From contig NZ_CVSZ01000035.1 in assembly GCF_001180325.1 (NCBI RefSeq), positions 124,001-188,000 on the forward strand: DNA of 64,000 nucleotides. Direction: 5' to 3'. Origin of the DNA: Prochlorococcus marinus. Lineage in GTDB: Bacteria; Cyanobacteriota; Cyanobacteriia; PCC-6307; Cyanobiaceae. Made by a program: the position numbers and the translations under genes. Of this stretch, positions 1-8,047 are shown piece by piece. The notes under the pieces are model-generated. The model did no database searches. It saw only the letters and a list, made by a program, of their open reading frames with translations, and was not told where the DNA came from. Within the stretch, counting starts at the first letter, position 1; every line of letters starts with the position of its first letter.

Positions 1-546
1 TCCTGGAGAACTTTGCATTTCATGATTATGGATGGCTTGAATACTATCAATAATTGCGAAACTTGGATTTACACGTTTGATCTCTTCAATAATTAGGGAT
101 AAATTGGTTTCTGCAAAAATTTGTAAATCAATACTTTTTTGATTTAATCTTTCCCATCTAATTTTTACTTGTTCTAAAGATTCTTCTGCAGTTATATATA
201 AAACTTTTTCTTCAAGAGATATTTTTCCTGCTGATTGAAGAACTATTGTGCTTTTACCTATACCTGGTTCTCCTCCAAGTAAAACAACTGATCCGGGTAC
301 TATTCCACCTCCAAGCACGCGATCAAATTCTCTAAATCCACTTGTAAATCTTGCAATTTTTTTTGATGAAATCTCGTTAAACGGTATAGATTTTTTACTA
401 TTTTTTTTCTCTTGATATTTAGATCTTTTACTTTTTATTTCTTCAACAATAGAATTCCATGAGTTGCAATTTAGGCATCTACCAAAGTATTGAGAAGTTT
501 CAGATCCGCAATTCTGACAAATAAAAGTAGATAATTTGCTAGACAT
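1..546 (-). CDS. radA: DNA repair protein RadA (partial, N-terminal part)
   Basis: RadA is a RecA-like ATPase that helps process recombination intermediates. The reading frame starts at the ATG on the minus strand ending at 546 and runs off the window at base 1, so only the first 182 residues are present. Visible are the N-terminal four-cysteine zinc finger (Cys10, Cys13, Cys24, Cys27) and the Walker A loop GGEPGIGKST about 100 residues in. The last visible residues, MQSSPG, fit the RadA segment after Walker B. It is divergent from rpaB, with 107 bases between the two starts. The call is secure; the C-terminal Lon-like domain is not visible. Confidence 0.95.
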   Translation of the reverse strand, partial: MSSKLSTFICQNCGSETSQYFGRCLNCNSWNSIVEEIKSKRSKYQEKKNSKKSIPFNEISSKKIARFTSGFREFDRVLGGGIVPGSVVLLGGEPGIGKSTIVLQSAGKISLEEKVLYITAEESLEQVKIRWERLNQKSIDLQIFAETNLSLIIEEIKRVNPSFAIIDSIQAIHNHEMQSSPG

Positions 547-653
547 TTAGTCTCTGAATGAAGTAATGGAACTAGAATGTTTGGGATATTGCCCCTCTAC
601 AAGTTAGATTAGGTTAATAATAAATTCTCTTACTGATTAGCTAATAGAAACAA

Positions 654-1400
654 ATGACTCTATCTAGTCAAACTAAAGAAACTATACTTGTTGCAGACGA
701 CGAGGCAAGTATTAGAAGAATTCTGGAGACGCGTCTCTCCATGATTGGCTACAAAGTTATAACTGCAAGTGATGGTAAAGAAGCACTAAAGTTATTTAAA
801 GATTATGAACCTGATTTAGTAGTCCTTGATGTCATGATGCCAAAGCTAGATGGCTATGGAGTTTGTCAAGAATTAAGGAAAGATTCTGATGTACCAATTG
901 TTATGTTAACCGCATTAGGAGATGTTGCAGATAGGATAACAGGTTTAGAATTAGGGGCTGATGATTATGTAGTAAAACCATTCAGCCCAAAGGAGTTAGA
1001 AGCTAGAATTAGGTGCGTTCTCAGAAGAATCGACAAAGAACAAATTCCTGGAATGCCTAATTCAGGATTAATTTTGGTAACGGATATAAAAATTGATACA
1101 AATCGAAGACAAGTTTTTAAAAGTGATGAGAGAATTAGATTAACTGGTATGGAATTTAGTCTCTTAGAGCTTTTAGTAAGTAGGTCAGGAGAGCCATTTA
1201 GTAGAGGAGAGATTTTGAAAGAAGTTTGGGGATATACTCCCGAGAGACATGTAGATACAAGAGTTGTCGATGTTCATATATCAAGATTAAGATCGAAACT
1301 GGAGGCTGATCCAGCAAATCCAGAATTGATATTGACAGCAAGAGGTACAGGGTATCTCTTTCAACGGATTGTCGATATTGCTCCCTTTGATGGTAAATAA
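654..1400 (+). CDS. rpaB: Response regulator RpaB (OmpR family)
   Basis: This is a 248-residue two-component response regulator. The receiver domain (about 10-125) has the acidic pair at Asp15-Asp16, the phosphoacceptor at Asp59 in VVLDVMMP, and Lys108 in VVKPF. A winged-helix OmpR-type DNA-binding domain follows (about 140-240, with RVVDVHISRLRSKLE). The sequence matches the cyanobacterial and plastid Ycf27/RpaB group, which binds HLR1 sites and controls high-light and photosystem genes. It abuts plsX: the stop ends at 1400 and the plsX ATG begins at 1401, so co-transcription is likely. RpaA is the nearest alternative, but the residues favour RpaB. Confidence 0.93.
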   Translation: MTLSSQTKETILVADDEASIRRILETRLSMIGYKVITASDGKEALKLFKDYEPDLVVLDVMMPKLDGYGVCQELRKDSDVPIVMLTALGDVADRITGLELGADDYVVKPFSPKELEARIRCVLRRIDKEQIPGMPNSGLILVTDIKIDTNRRQVFKSDERIRLTGMEFSLLELLVSRSGEPFSRGEILKEVWGYTPERHVDTRVVDVHISRLRSKLEADPANPELILTARGTGYLFQRIVDIAPFDGK

Positions 1401-2807
1401 ATGGGGAAAGAAACAGCGCAAAAAATTAACAAACCCAGAGCTATAAGAAGATTAGTAATTTGGTACAAAAGAAATTCGGCTGTGACTTCTATAGTTGATA
1501 CTGCTGCTAGTTCTGCAGCAACGGCTAGTAATGTTGCGGGTAATATGGTTTCTGGTGCTGGATCAGTAGTAACCACAGCTAGTAATGTTGCGGGTAATGT
1601 TGCAGGTAATGTAGTTTCAAGTGCTGAATCTGTTGTTAATACTGCTAGTAGTGTAGTTTCAAATGCTAGTTCAATAGCTAAAAATACACTACAGCCATTA
1701 GTTTTTGACCCATTAAAAAGATTACAAAATAACGATAATATTTTAGATAGGGTGGAGGAATCTCAATCTAAAAGAATTTGGATTGCAGTTGATGGGATGG
1801 GTGGAGATTATGCTCCTGGCCCAATTCTTGAGGGTTGCTTAGAAGCAATAAGTAGATTTCCAATTAATATAAAGTTTGTCGGCAAAATTGAAAAAGTTAA
1901 AGATGCAGCAAAAAAAACTGGTTTAGCGGAATTATTAGAAAATGAAATAGATAATAATCGTCTTGAATTAATTGATAGTGGAGAGCCTATTGGGATGAAT
2001 GAAGAAGCTACCGCAGTCAGAAAAAGGAAAAATGCAAGTATAAATGTTGCAATGGATTTAGTGAGAAATAATAAAGCTGAAGCTGTTTACTCAGCGGGTA
2101 ATTCAGGCGCCATGATGGCTTCTGCCATATTTAGAATTGGGAGATTGAAAGGGATTGATAGACCAGCTATAGGAGCTTTGTTTCCAACAAGGGATCAAAC
2201 TCGCCCAGTATTAGTTTTAGATGTCGGTGCAAATACTGATTGTAAGCCATCTTATCTGCATCAATTTGCTCTTCTAGGTAATATTTATGCAAAAGATGTC
2301 CTACAAGTACAAAAACCAAGAATTGGCCTTTTAAATATTGGAGAAGAAGAATGTAAAGGTAATGATTTATCCCTAAAAACATTTGAATTATTATCTTCTG
2401 AAAAAAGTTTTGATTTTGGAGGTAATTGTGAAGGGCGAGATGTATTATCAGGTAGTTTCGACGTAGTAGTCTGCGATGGATTTACTGGAAATATATTATT
2501 GAAATTTCTTGAATCTGTGGGAGGAGTTTTATTAGATATTTTGAGATCTGAGCTGCCGCGTGGCAGGCGGGGGAAAGTTGGTTCAGCTTTTTTAAAAAGT
2601 AATCTACTCAGAATTAAGAAAAGATTAGATCATGCCGAACATGGAGGAGCTTTATTGCTTGGGGTGAACGGTATTTGCGTTATTGGTCATGGAAGTAGCA
2701 AATCTTTATCAGTAGTAAGTGCTCTTCGCTTAGCTCACTCTGCAGTGAATCATGGTGTTATGGATAATTTAAATCAACTGCAAAAGCTTCAAGTTTTAAA
2801 TTCATAA
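1401..2807 (+). CDS. plsX: Phosphate acyltransferase PlsX with long N-terminal extension
   Basis: PlsX converts acyl-ACP to acyl-phosphate for phospholipid synthesis. The catalytic core begins near residue 126 (IWIAVDGMGGDYAPG) and runs to the end, giving the usual length of about 340 residues. In front of it lie about 125 extra residues. Residues 1-25 are basic (KPRAIRRLVIWYKRN) and residues 26-98 are a low-complexity stretch of Ala, Ser, Val, Asn and Thr, in which TASNVAGN occurs at 41-48 and again at 59-66. I keep the ATG at 1401 because it abuts the rpaB stop and the extension is open throughout; a later start inside the frame cannot be excluded. It is followed by fabH and fabD, a classic lipid operon. 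Confidence 0.92.
   Translation: MGKETAQKINKPRAIRRLVIWYKRNSAVTSIVDTAASSAATASNVAGNMVSGAGSVVTTASNVAGNVAGNVVSSAESVVNTASSVVSNASSIAKNTLQPLVFDPLKRLQNNDNILDRVEESQSKRIWIAVDGMGGDYAPGPILEGCLEAISRFPINIKFVGKIEKVKDAAKKTGLAELLENEIDNNRLELIDSGEPIGMNEEATAVRKRKNASINVAMDLVRNNKAEAVYSAGNSGAMMASAIFRIGRLKGIDRPAIGALFPTRDQTRPVLVLDVGANTDCKPSYLHQFALLGNIYAKDVLQVQKPRIGLLNIGEEECKGNDLSLKTFELLSSEKSFDFGGNCEGRDVLSGSFDVVVCDGFTGNILLKFLESVGGVLLDILRSELPRGRRGKVGSAFLKSNLLRIKKRLDHAEHGGALLLGVNGICVIGHGSSKSLSVVSALRLAHSAVNHGVMDNLNQLQKLQVLNS
1524..1598 (+). repeat. 21-bp exact direct repeat inside plsX
   Basis: Bases 1524-1544 and 1578-1598 are identical over 21 bases. The period is 54 bases, exactly 18 codons, so the reading frame is kept and the peptide TASNVAGN recurs. 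Because the DNA as well as the protein is identical, this looks like a fairly recent in-frame duplication within the low-complexity extension of PlsX. Confidence 0.85.
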
Positions 2808-2814
2808 AACATAT

Positions 2815-2838
2815 TTAGTCAAATTTATGTTTGACTAA
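2815..2838 (+). repeat. 9-bp inverted repeat between plsX and fabH
   Basis: TTAGTCAAA (2815-2823) and its perfect complement TTTGACTAA (2830-2838) flank a 6-base loop. It lies in the 54-base gap between the plsX stop and the fabH start. No T-tract follows on the plus strand, so it is more likely a weak attenuator, processing site or protein-binding palindrome than an intrinsic terminator. Confidence 0.5.
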
Positions 2839-2861
2839 TATAAGTAACAAAAAAAATTCTT

Positions 2862-3869
2862 TTGGAAGGAATAAATTTTAATCAGATTGGAGTGTCATTC
2901 AAGGGAAGCGGAAGTTATGTACCTGATCAAATCCTAACCAATCAAAAAATTAGTCAAAAGGTTGATACAAGTAATGAATGGATACAATCTAGAACCGGCA
3001 TTTCTGAGAGAAGAATCTCTAGCGTAGAAGATAATGTTTCTGAGATGGGTTATAAGGCTGCTCTAACTGCTGTAGAAATGGCTAATTGGGATATTAAAAC
3101 GATTGATTTGATTGTTTTAGCTACTTCTACTCCGCATGATTTATTTGGATCAGCCCCATCCATTCAAGCTAAATTAGGGGCAGCTAATGCTGTAGCTTTC
3201 GATTTAACTGCAGCTTGTAGTGGTTTTTTATTTGCTTTAATAACAGCCTCACAATTTTTAAAAGGGGGGCGTTTTAAAAGGGCTATTGTTATTGGAGCAG
3301 ATCAATTATCAAGTTTTGTTGATTGGAACGATAGGAGAAGTTGTATTCTCTTTGGAGATGGTGCCGGTGCATTAGCAATTGAAGCTACAAATGAATTTGA
3401 TAATTTTTTGGGTTTTGATATGAAAACTGATGGTGGAAGGGGTTCTTTTCTTAATCTTCCATCAACAAAGAATAAGGATTCAATAGTTGGTGAAATTGAC
3501 TTTTTAAGTGGAGGTTTTTCACCAATTCAAATGAATGGTCAGGAAGTTTATAAATTTGCAGTTAAAGAAGTCCCCCTAATTCTTGAAAAGTTGTTGCAAA
3601 AAATGAAATATAGTTCTGACCAAGTTGATTGGCTCTTGCTTCATCAAGCTAATCAAAGAATATTGGATTCTGTAGGAGAAAGGTTAAAAATACCCAGAGA
3701 AAAGATTCTTAGTAATTTAGAAAAATATGGCAATACGTCAGCAGCAACAATTCCACTAATGATGGATGAGGCTGTAAGAGATTATAGAATTAAACAAAAT
3801 GATATTATTGCTACAAGTGGTTTCGGTGCTGGGTTAAGTTGGGGTGCAGCCCTAATTAAATGGGGTTAA
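2862..3869 (+). CDS. fabH: 3-oxoacyl-ACP synthase III (FabH)
   Basis: FabH condenses acetyl-CoA with malonyl-ACP to start fatty-acid synthesis. The 335-residue protein has the full catalytic triad: Cys119 in TAACSGFL, His261 in HQANQRI and Asn291 in GNTSAATIP. The C-terminal GFGAGLSWGAALIKW is typical. The start is a TTG at 2862; no ATG gives the conserved N-terminus, and the frame from TTG reproduces the family beginning (GVSFKGSGSYVPD). It lies between plsX and fabD, 18 bases before fabD, as in many bacterial lipid operons. Confidence 0.95.
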   Translation: MEGINFNQIGVSFKGSGSYVPDQILTNQKISQKVDTSNEWIQSRTGISERRISSVEDNVSEMGYKAALTAVEMANWDIKTIDLIVLATSTPHDLFGSAPSIQAKLGAANAVAFDLTAACSGFLFALITASQFLKGGRFKRAIVIGADQLSSFVDWNDRRSCILFGDGAGALAIEATNEFDNFLGFDMKTDGGRGSFLNLPSTKNKDSIVGEIDFLSGGFSPIQMNGQEVYKFAVKEVPLILEKLLQKMKYSSDQVDWLLLHQANQRILDSVGERLKIPREKILSNLEKYGNTSAATIPLMMDEAVRDYRIKQNDIIATSGFGAGLSWGAALIKWG

Positions 3870-3887
3870 AAACAAAATAGGATCATT

Positions 3888-4784
3888 ATGACAGTTGCAT
3901 GGGTATTCCCTGGACAGGGTTCGCAAAAAATTGGAATGGCAAAACAAATTGAAAACTTGCCGAGCACAAAAGAGAGGTTTAGTTATGCTTCTGAGATATT
4001 TAAAAGAAATTTATTTGAAATTTGCGAGTTAAATTCTGATCCAACAAATCCTCTTAGTGATTTGAATAATACAAGAAATACGCAAATCTGTCTTTTTTTG
4101 GTTGAATCAATTTTGTTAGATGCCTTAAAAGAAAATGGTTTTAAACCAACTTATGTTGCTGGGCATAGTCTGGGAGAAATAACTGCATTATATTGTGCGG
4201 ATGTTTTTTCATTCGAAGACTGCGTATCACTAATAAAGGTAAGATCTCAATTAATGGGTAATGCTGGGCAAGGATCTATGGCAGCAGTAATTGGTTTTGA
4301 TAGAAATGAACTTGATTTATTAGTCAAAAAAAGTGAAGGTGTTGTAATTGCTAATGATAATAGCTCTTCCCAAGTTGTTTTATCTGGATCTAATGAAGAG
4401 TTAGACAATTTATCGAAAGACATTTCTTGTAAAAGATTCCTAAAATTAAATGTTTCAGGTGCATTCCATTCACCATTCATGCATGAGCCTGCAGTTAAAT
4501 TTTCTGAGTATTTAAAACAAATTAAGTTTAAAAATCCTTCTTTCCCAGTAATAAGTAATTATGAACCCTCATTATGTGACGATCCTCATGAGCTAAAAAC
4601 TAGATTAGAAAATCAAATGTTTAATGGCGTAAGGTGGCGAGAAACTATGGATTTAATGGCAAAAGATAATGATCTTCATTTTGTTGAAGTTGGCCCATCA
4701 AATGTGCTTAGCGGTTTAGCAAAAAGACATATGAAAGACTTAAAAATTTCTCAAGTTTCATCTTCTAATCAAATAACTTATTAA
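3888..4784 (+). CDS. fabD: Malonyl-CoA:ACP transacylase (FabD)
   Basis: FabD moves malonyl groups from CoA to ACP, supplying FabH and the elongation cycle. The 298-residue protein begins with the family signature FPGQGSQ. The nucleophile is Ser94 in GHSLGE and the partner is His194 in GAFHSPFM. The C-terminal VGPSNVLSGLAKR is also typical. It is 18 bases downstream of fabH and 6 bases upstream of plsC, so it is clearly part of the plsX-fabH-fabD-plsC run. Confidence 0.95.
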   Translation: MTVAWVFPGQGSQKIGMAKQIENLPSTKERFSYASEIFKRNLFEICELNSDPTNPLSDLNNTRNTQICLFLVESILLDALKENGFKPTYVAGHSLGEITALYCADVFSFEDCVSLIKVRSQLMGNAGQGSMAAVIGFDRNELDLLVKKSEGVVIANDNSSSQVVLSGSNEELDNLSKDISCKRFLKLNVSGAFHSPFMHEPAVKFSEYLKQIKFKNPSFPVISNYEPSLCDDPHELKTRLENQMFNGVRWRETMDLMAKDNDLHFVEVGPSNVLSGLAKRHMKDLKISQVSSSNQITY

Positions 4785-4790
4785 TCAAGT

Positions 4791-5411
4791 ATGAAAAATG
4801 ATGTTTTTCAAAAATTAATCTATCAATTAGTTAGCAAAATTTTTGTATTACCAATTTATAAATTTGTATTTAGAGGTCATCTAATAGGTAGAGAAAATAT
4901 TCCGCAAAAAAATTCTTTTATAATGGTTTCTAATCATGGTTCTTTGCTTGACCCTCCTTTGTTAGGACATGCTCTTGGACATAATATATCTTTCATGGCC
5001 AAGGCAGAGCTATTTAAAATACCTTTACTAGGGTTGATTATCAGGGCTTGTGGAGCTTATCCTGTAAAAAGAGGAATTGTTGATAAAAATACCATTAAAA
5101 CAGCATGTAAAAAATTATCAAATGATAATTCTATTGGAATATTTATTGATGGTACGCGTCAAAAAAATGGTCGAGTGAATAAGCCCAAACAAGGTGCAGC
5201 ATTATTATCCTTTAAAAATCAGAAATTATTATTGCCTGTTGCAATAGTTAATTCTCATAGACTTATAAGATTCAAATTCTTTATTCCTTTTTTTTCAAAA
5301 ATAGTTATTAAAGTGGGAAAACCTGTTCAACCTCCACAGAGTTCATCAAGAGAAGATCTGAATTCTTTAACAATCTACCTTCAAGATAAAATTAATAATT
5401 TGATTGGATGA
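4791..5411 (+). CDS. plsC: 1-acyl-sn-glycerol-3-phosphate acyltransferase (PlsC)
   Basis: This membrane-associated acyltransferase makes phosphatidic acid from lysophosphatidic acid. The 206-residue protein has the HX4D catalytic motif as His49 to Asp54 in SNHGSLLDPP. The second block is FIDGTRQ near residue 120, where most relatives have EGTR, a conservative Glu-to-Asp change. It ends the lipid operon that starts at plsX, which fits a shared pathway. Its 3' end is 4 bases from the convergent tsaB. Confidence 0.9.
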   Translation: MKNDVFQKLIYQLVSKIFVLPIYKFVFRGHLIGRENIPQKNSFIMVSNHGSLLDPPLLGHALGHNISFMAKAELFKIPLLGLIIRACGAYPVKRGIVDKNTIKTACKKLSNDNSIGIFIDGTRQKNGRVNKPKQGAALLSFKNQKLLLPVAIVNSHRLIRFKFFIPFFSKIVIKVGKPVQPPQSSSREDLNSLTIYLQDKINNLIG

Positions 5412-5415
5412 ATAC

Positions 5416-6069
5416 TTAGTTAATTGGGGAAATAGGGTAAAGAGGCAAAACTTTTCTCCAAGAATCTAAATTTAAATTTGATAAATTATTATTCGCTAAG
5501 TTTAATAGTTCTTTTAAATCTTCTTTATCATCATAATTGGCTTCAAAAGTAAGTTCTTTACTATCAAGTTCGTTGACAACTTTTGGTAAGACTGTTTCCC
5601 GAATGACTAGATCAGAGGAGTTTTTCCCTTTATGACAAATTTCATATTTACCTGCAATTAACCCCTTTCGTTTTAATTTTTTGTAAATCCAGAATGTTTT
5701 TTTGTTTCTAAAGATATTATTTTTTGATGCAATTCTTTTTGCCATTATTTCAAATGAACTAAAACTATCTATAGGACAATTTATTTGTTGTGAGATTGTT
5801 CTTGCTAAAACTACAATAAGTCGAGAAGCATTAAAATTTGCTGGCCCTATGCTGACAGATAACTTATTTATTTTTTGTAAATTTTCTTTGGAAATGAATT
5901 TATTGAGATCATTTATTAGGTTGTTGCAAAGGTCATTATTAAATTTTTTGATAAAAAATTCATCAGATTCAAGTGAATTGTTTTTTCTGTATCCAAAGCC
6001 AAAAGAATTGTCCGTGCTATGAATAACTAATGTAGGGTAATTTTTTCTTTGTTTGAGTTTGTTTGTCAT
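5416..6069 (-). CDS. tsaB: tRNA threonylcarbamoyladenosine protein TsaB (YeaZ-like)
   Basis: TsaB is the scaffold partner of TsaD in t6A modification of ANN-decoding tRNAs. The 217-residue protein has the family layout: an N-terminal actin-like fold (LVIHSTDNSFGFGY) and the loop after KLSVSIGP. The family loop GPGSFTGLR is changed here to GPANFNASR, and the C-terminal half is strongly diverged, as expected for an AT-rich streamlined lineage. No TsaD or TsaE is in the window. Identification rests on the N-terminal half and on the downstream SFSSFEIMAK segment. Confidence 0.75.
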   Translation of the reverse strand: MTNKLKQRKNYPTLVIHSTDNSFGFGYRKNNSLESDEFFIKKFNNDLCNNLINDLNKFISKENLQKINKLSVSIGPANFNASRLIVVLARTISQQINCPIDSFSSFEIMAKRIASKNNIFRNKKTFWIYKKLKRKGLIAGKYEICHKGKNSSDLVIRETVLPKVVNELDSKELTFEANYDDKEDLKELLNLANNNLSNLNLDSWRKVLPLYPISPIN

Positions 6070-6078
6070 CTATTACCT

Positions 6079-6330
6079 TTAAACAGGTAATTCCATACCT
6101 GGATTACACTTAGACCATTTACCAAATTCATTTTCAAAACTTTCACAAGATTGAACATCCCAATCAGTTTTATAATCACCATTATTTTCTTTAACTATAT
6201 TGACATGAATGAATGGTTTTTTTGCTTTAAAATCAGGTAGATCACAAATATGATCAACACCATGATTATTCTCAACATCATGATATGTGATACATCTATC
6301 AACCCATTTACAGTTGATGCAAATGCACAT
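6079..6330 (-). CDS. ycf34: Ycf34 family iron-sulfur protein
   Basis: The frame could extend 23 residues further upstream, but the protein family begins MCICINCKWVDRC, so I set the start at the ATG ending at 6330 (83 residues). Cysteines at 2, 4, 7 and 13, plus later Cys residues in HICDLP, QSCESF and SKCNPG, are the likely cluster ligands. Ycf34 is conserved in cyanobacteria and red-algal plastids and is reported to bind an iron-sulfur cluster and to affect photosynthetic electron transport. It is divergent from cca with only 14 bases between the two start codons. Confidence 0.85.
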   Translation of the reverse strand: MCICINCKWVDRCITYHDVENNHGVDHICDLPDFKAKKPFIHVNIVKENNGDYKTDWDVQSCESFENEFGKWSKCNPGMELPV

Positions 6331-6344
6331 AATTAATAAATAAA

Positions 6345-7562
6345 ATGAAAAATAACACTCACACAGATCATACACTAATAATTGATGAATTAGAAACAAG
6401 TATAAAATTTCATAATTTGGATTTAATATTAGGTTTTTTACCTAGAGGATCATATTTGGTTGGTGGTTTCATAAGAGATATTATTTTGGGAAGAGAACCT
6501 GAAAAGGTAGATTTTGATATTGTGGTACCTTCAAATGCAATTGAAATTGGGAAAAAGATTGCAGATAAAATTGATTCAAAATTAATAATTTTAGATGAAA
6601 AAAGAGAAGTTGTAAGAATTATTCTTAATCATATTTATATTGATATTGCTAATCAGGTCTCATCTACCATAGAAGGAGATTTATGTTCTAGAGACTTTTC
6701 GATTAATTCAATTGCTTTTTTGTTTGACAAGAAGTGTTTGGTTGATCCATTAAATGGTCTTAAAGATCTAGAGATTTTTTTGCTTAGAACTCATTCTGAA
6801 AAAAATTTACTAAATGATCCTTTACGAATATTAAGATGTTTCCGATTTGTTTCAGAATTGAATTTTAAAGTTGATCTTAATTTAATTACTTTGATTAAAA
6901 AAAATAAAGAAAAATTGTATATTGTTGCTAAAGAGAGGATTAACAATGAACTACAGAAAATAGTTCATGGAGCCAATGCTATTGATGCAATATTGTTGAT
7001 AAAAAAATTAAATATATTTGCTATTGATAATTTATCTGAAGATTCTTTTTTTTTGGATTTAGAGAAAATTAATTATTTAGAACTTAATCAGGAAGAAAAA
7101 GAAAAATTTTTACCATCATTTTTTATTTCTCAAATTTTAGATGTTATATCTTTAGAGAAACTTAAATTTAGTAAAGCTGAAATTGCAAAAACTAAGCTAT
7201 TAAGAAAATGGCACTTTGTGTTGGAGAAAAAAAATATCGCTCAATTAACTGAATCAGACAGATTTGAATTACATAATGAATTAGAGATGTTTCTTCCAAC
7301 TTTTATTTTTCATTTACCTCAAAACTTACGATTAAATTGGCTTCGTAGATGGCGTAACAGTGATGATAAATTATTTCATCCATCAAATTTACTTAATGGT
7401 AACGTAATCAAAAAAAATTTAAAAATTAAGGATGGGCCTATCTTAGGAGAGCTGTTACGGTATCTTTCTAGGGAACTTGCATATAAGAGATTAAATAATT
7501 TTGATGAAGCTATTTACAAAGCAAAGCGATGGATTGAACAAAATGCACCAAAATGTGATTAA
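6345..7562 (+). CDS. cca: CCA-adding tRNA nucleotidyltransferase / poly(A) polymerase family
   Basis: This enzyme repairs or adds the 3' CCA of tRNAs, or adds poly(A); class II members of both kinds look alike. The nucleotidyltransferase head shows LVGGFIRD (Gly40-Gly41, Arg44-Asp45) and the metal-binding DFD (Asp56 and Asp58). The block CSRDFSINSIAF and the segment DPLRILRCFRF are class II signatures. Length 405 residues fits the family. The start at 6345 is only 14 bases from the ycf34 start on the other strand, so its promoter must lie inside ycf34 or its message is almost leaderless. Confidence 0.85.
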   Translation: MKNNTHTDHTLIIDELETSIKFHNLDLILGFLPRGSYLVGGFIRDIILGREPEKVDFDIVVPSNAIEIGKKIADKIDSKLIILDEKREVVRIILNHIYIDIANQVSSTIEGDLCSRDFSINSIAFLFDKKCLVDPLNGLKDLEIFLLRTHSEKNLLNDPLRILRCFRFVSELNFKVDLNLITLIKKNKEKLYIVAKERINNELQKIVHGANAIDAILLIKKLNIFAIDNLSEDSFFLDLEKINYLELNQEEKEKFLPSFFISQILDVISLEKLKFSKAEIAKTKLLRKWHFVLEKKNIAQLTESDRFELHNELEMFLPTFIFHLPQNLRLNWLRRWRNSDDKLFHPSNLLNGNVIKKNLKIKDGPILGELLRYLSRELAYKRLNNFDEAIYKAKRWIEQNAPKCD

Positions 7563-7620
7563 ATACACATAGCTTAGTTTTGTCTAGAAGTTCAGACTTC
7601 AAAATCATTTTTAAAAATTT

Positions 7621-8040
7621 ATGAGCATTCGCATTTACATTGGCAACTTACCAAAAGGATTTAATCCAAAAGAATTTGATACACTTTTAAAGTCAGTTTC
7701 TGATTCGATTAAATTCAAAGCAGTTTTAGATAAGGAAACTAAGGAATGCAGGGGGTTTGGTTTCGCGACTGCTAATAATGAAGATAATGCTAATTTATTA
7801 ATTCAAAAGTTAAATGGTTTTGATTTCAATGGTTCTAAATTAAGAGTAGAGCTATCAGAAAAAAAAGATTCTGCTTCAAATAAAAGAAATGGTGGAAAAT
7901 TAAACAAAAATAAGAAAAGAAAAGATTTTAAGAAAATTGTTCATAGTGATGCTCCTAACCTCGAAGCTCCAGATCCAAGATGGGCTGGAGAATTATCTAA
8001 ATTGAAAGATTTGTTAGCTAATCAGAAGACGCCTGCCTAG
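7621..8040 (+). CDS. RRM-type RNA-binding protein
   Basis: A 139-residue protein with a single RNA recognition motif. RNP2 is IYIGNL (residues 5-10) and RNP1 is RGFGFATA (44-51). A lysine-rich linker (about 84-108) follows, then a conserved-looking tail ending PDPRWAGELSKLKDLL. Cyanobacterial Rbp proteins of this type are cold-responsive and RNA-binding; a few help localise thylakoid-protein mRNAs. The C-terminal extension is longer than in the glycine-rich Rbp proteins. The convergent crtB ends 7 bases away. Confidence 0.88.
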   Translation: MSIRIYIGNLPKGFNPKEFDTLLKSVSDSIKFKAVLDKETKECRGFGFATANNEDNANLLIQKLNGFDFNGSKLRVELSEKKDSASNKRNGGKLNKNKKRKDFKKIVHSDAPNLEAPDPRWAGELSKLKDLLANQKTPA

Positions 8041-8043
8041 GCA
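8034..8043. repeat. Perfect 10-bp palindrome at the RRM/crtB junction
   Basis: TGCCTAGGCA spans the last codons of the RRM gene and the 7-base gap before crtB. With neighbouring bases it can also fold as GCCT-loop-AGGC (8031-8042), followed on the plus strand by TTTATTATTT. It may serve as a minimal bidirectional terminator for the convergent pair. The evidence is only structural. Confidence 0.3.
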
Positions 8044-8047
8044 TTTA

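Noticed and set aside
1361-1576. 71-residue frame opposite the start of plsX
   Set aside because: It is the complement of the Ala/Ser repeat region of plsX; such repeats leave reverse frames open by chance.
5702-6022. 106-residue hydrophobic frame opposite tsaB
   Set aside because: A Phe/Leu-rich reverse frame, as expected from the complement of Lys/Asn-rich DNA; tsaB is the real gene.
6331-6399. 23-residue extension of Ycf34
   Set aside because: The extension overlaps the cca start region and is unlike the family, which begins MCIC at 6330.
7587-7600. GAAGT-TCAG-ACTTC hairpin before the RRM gene
   Set aside because: A 5-bp stem is too weak to call in AT-rich DNA.
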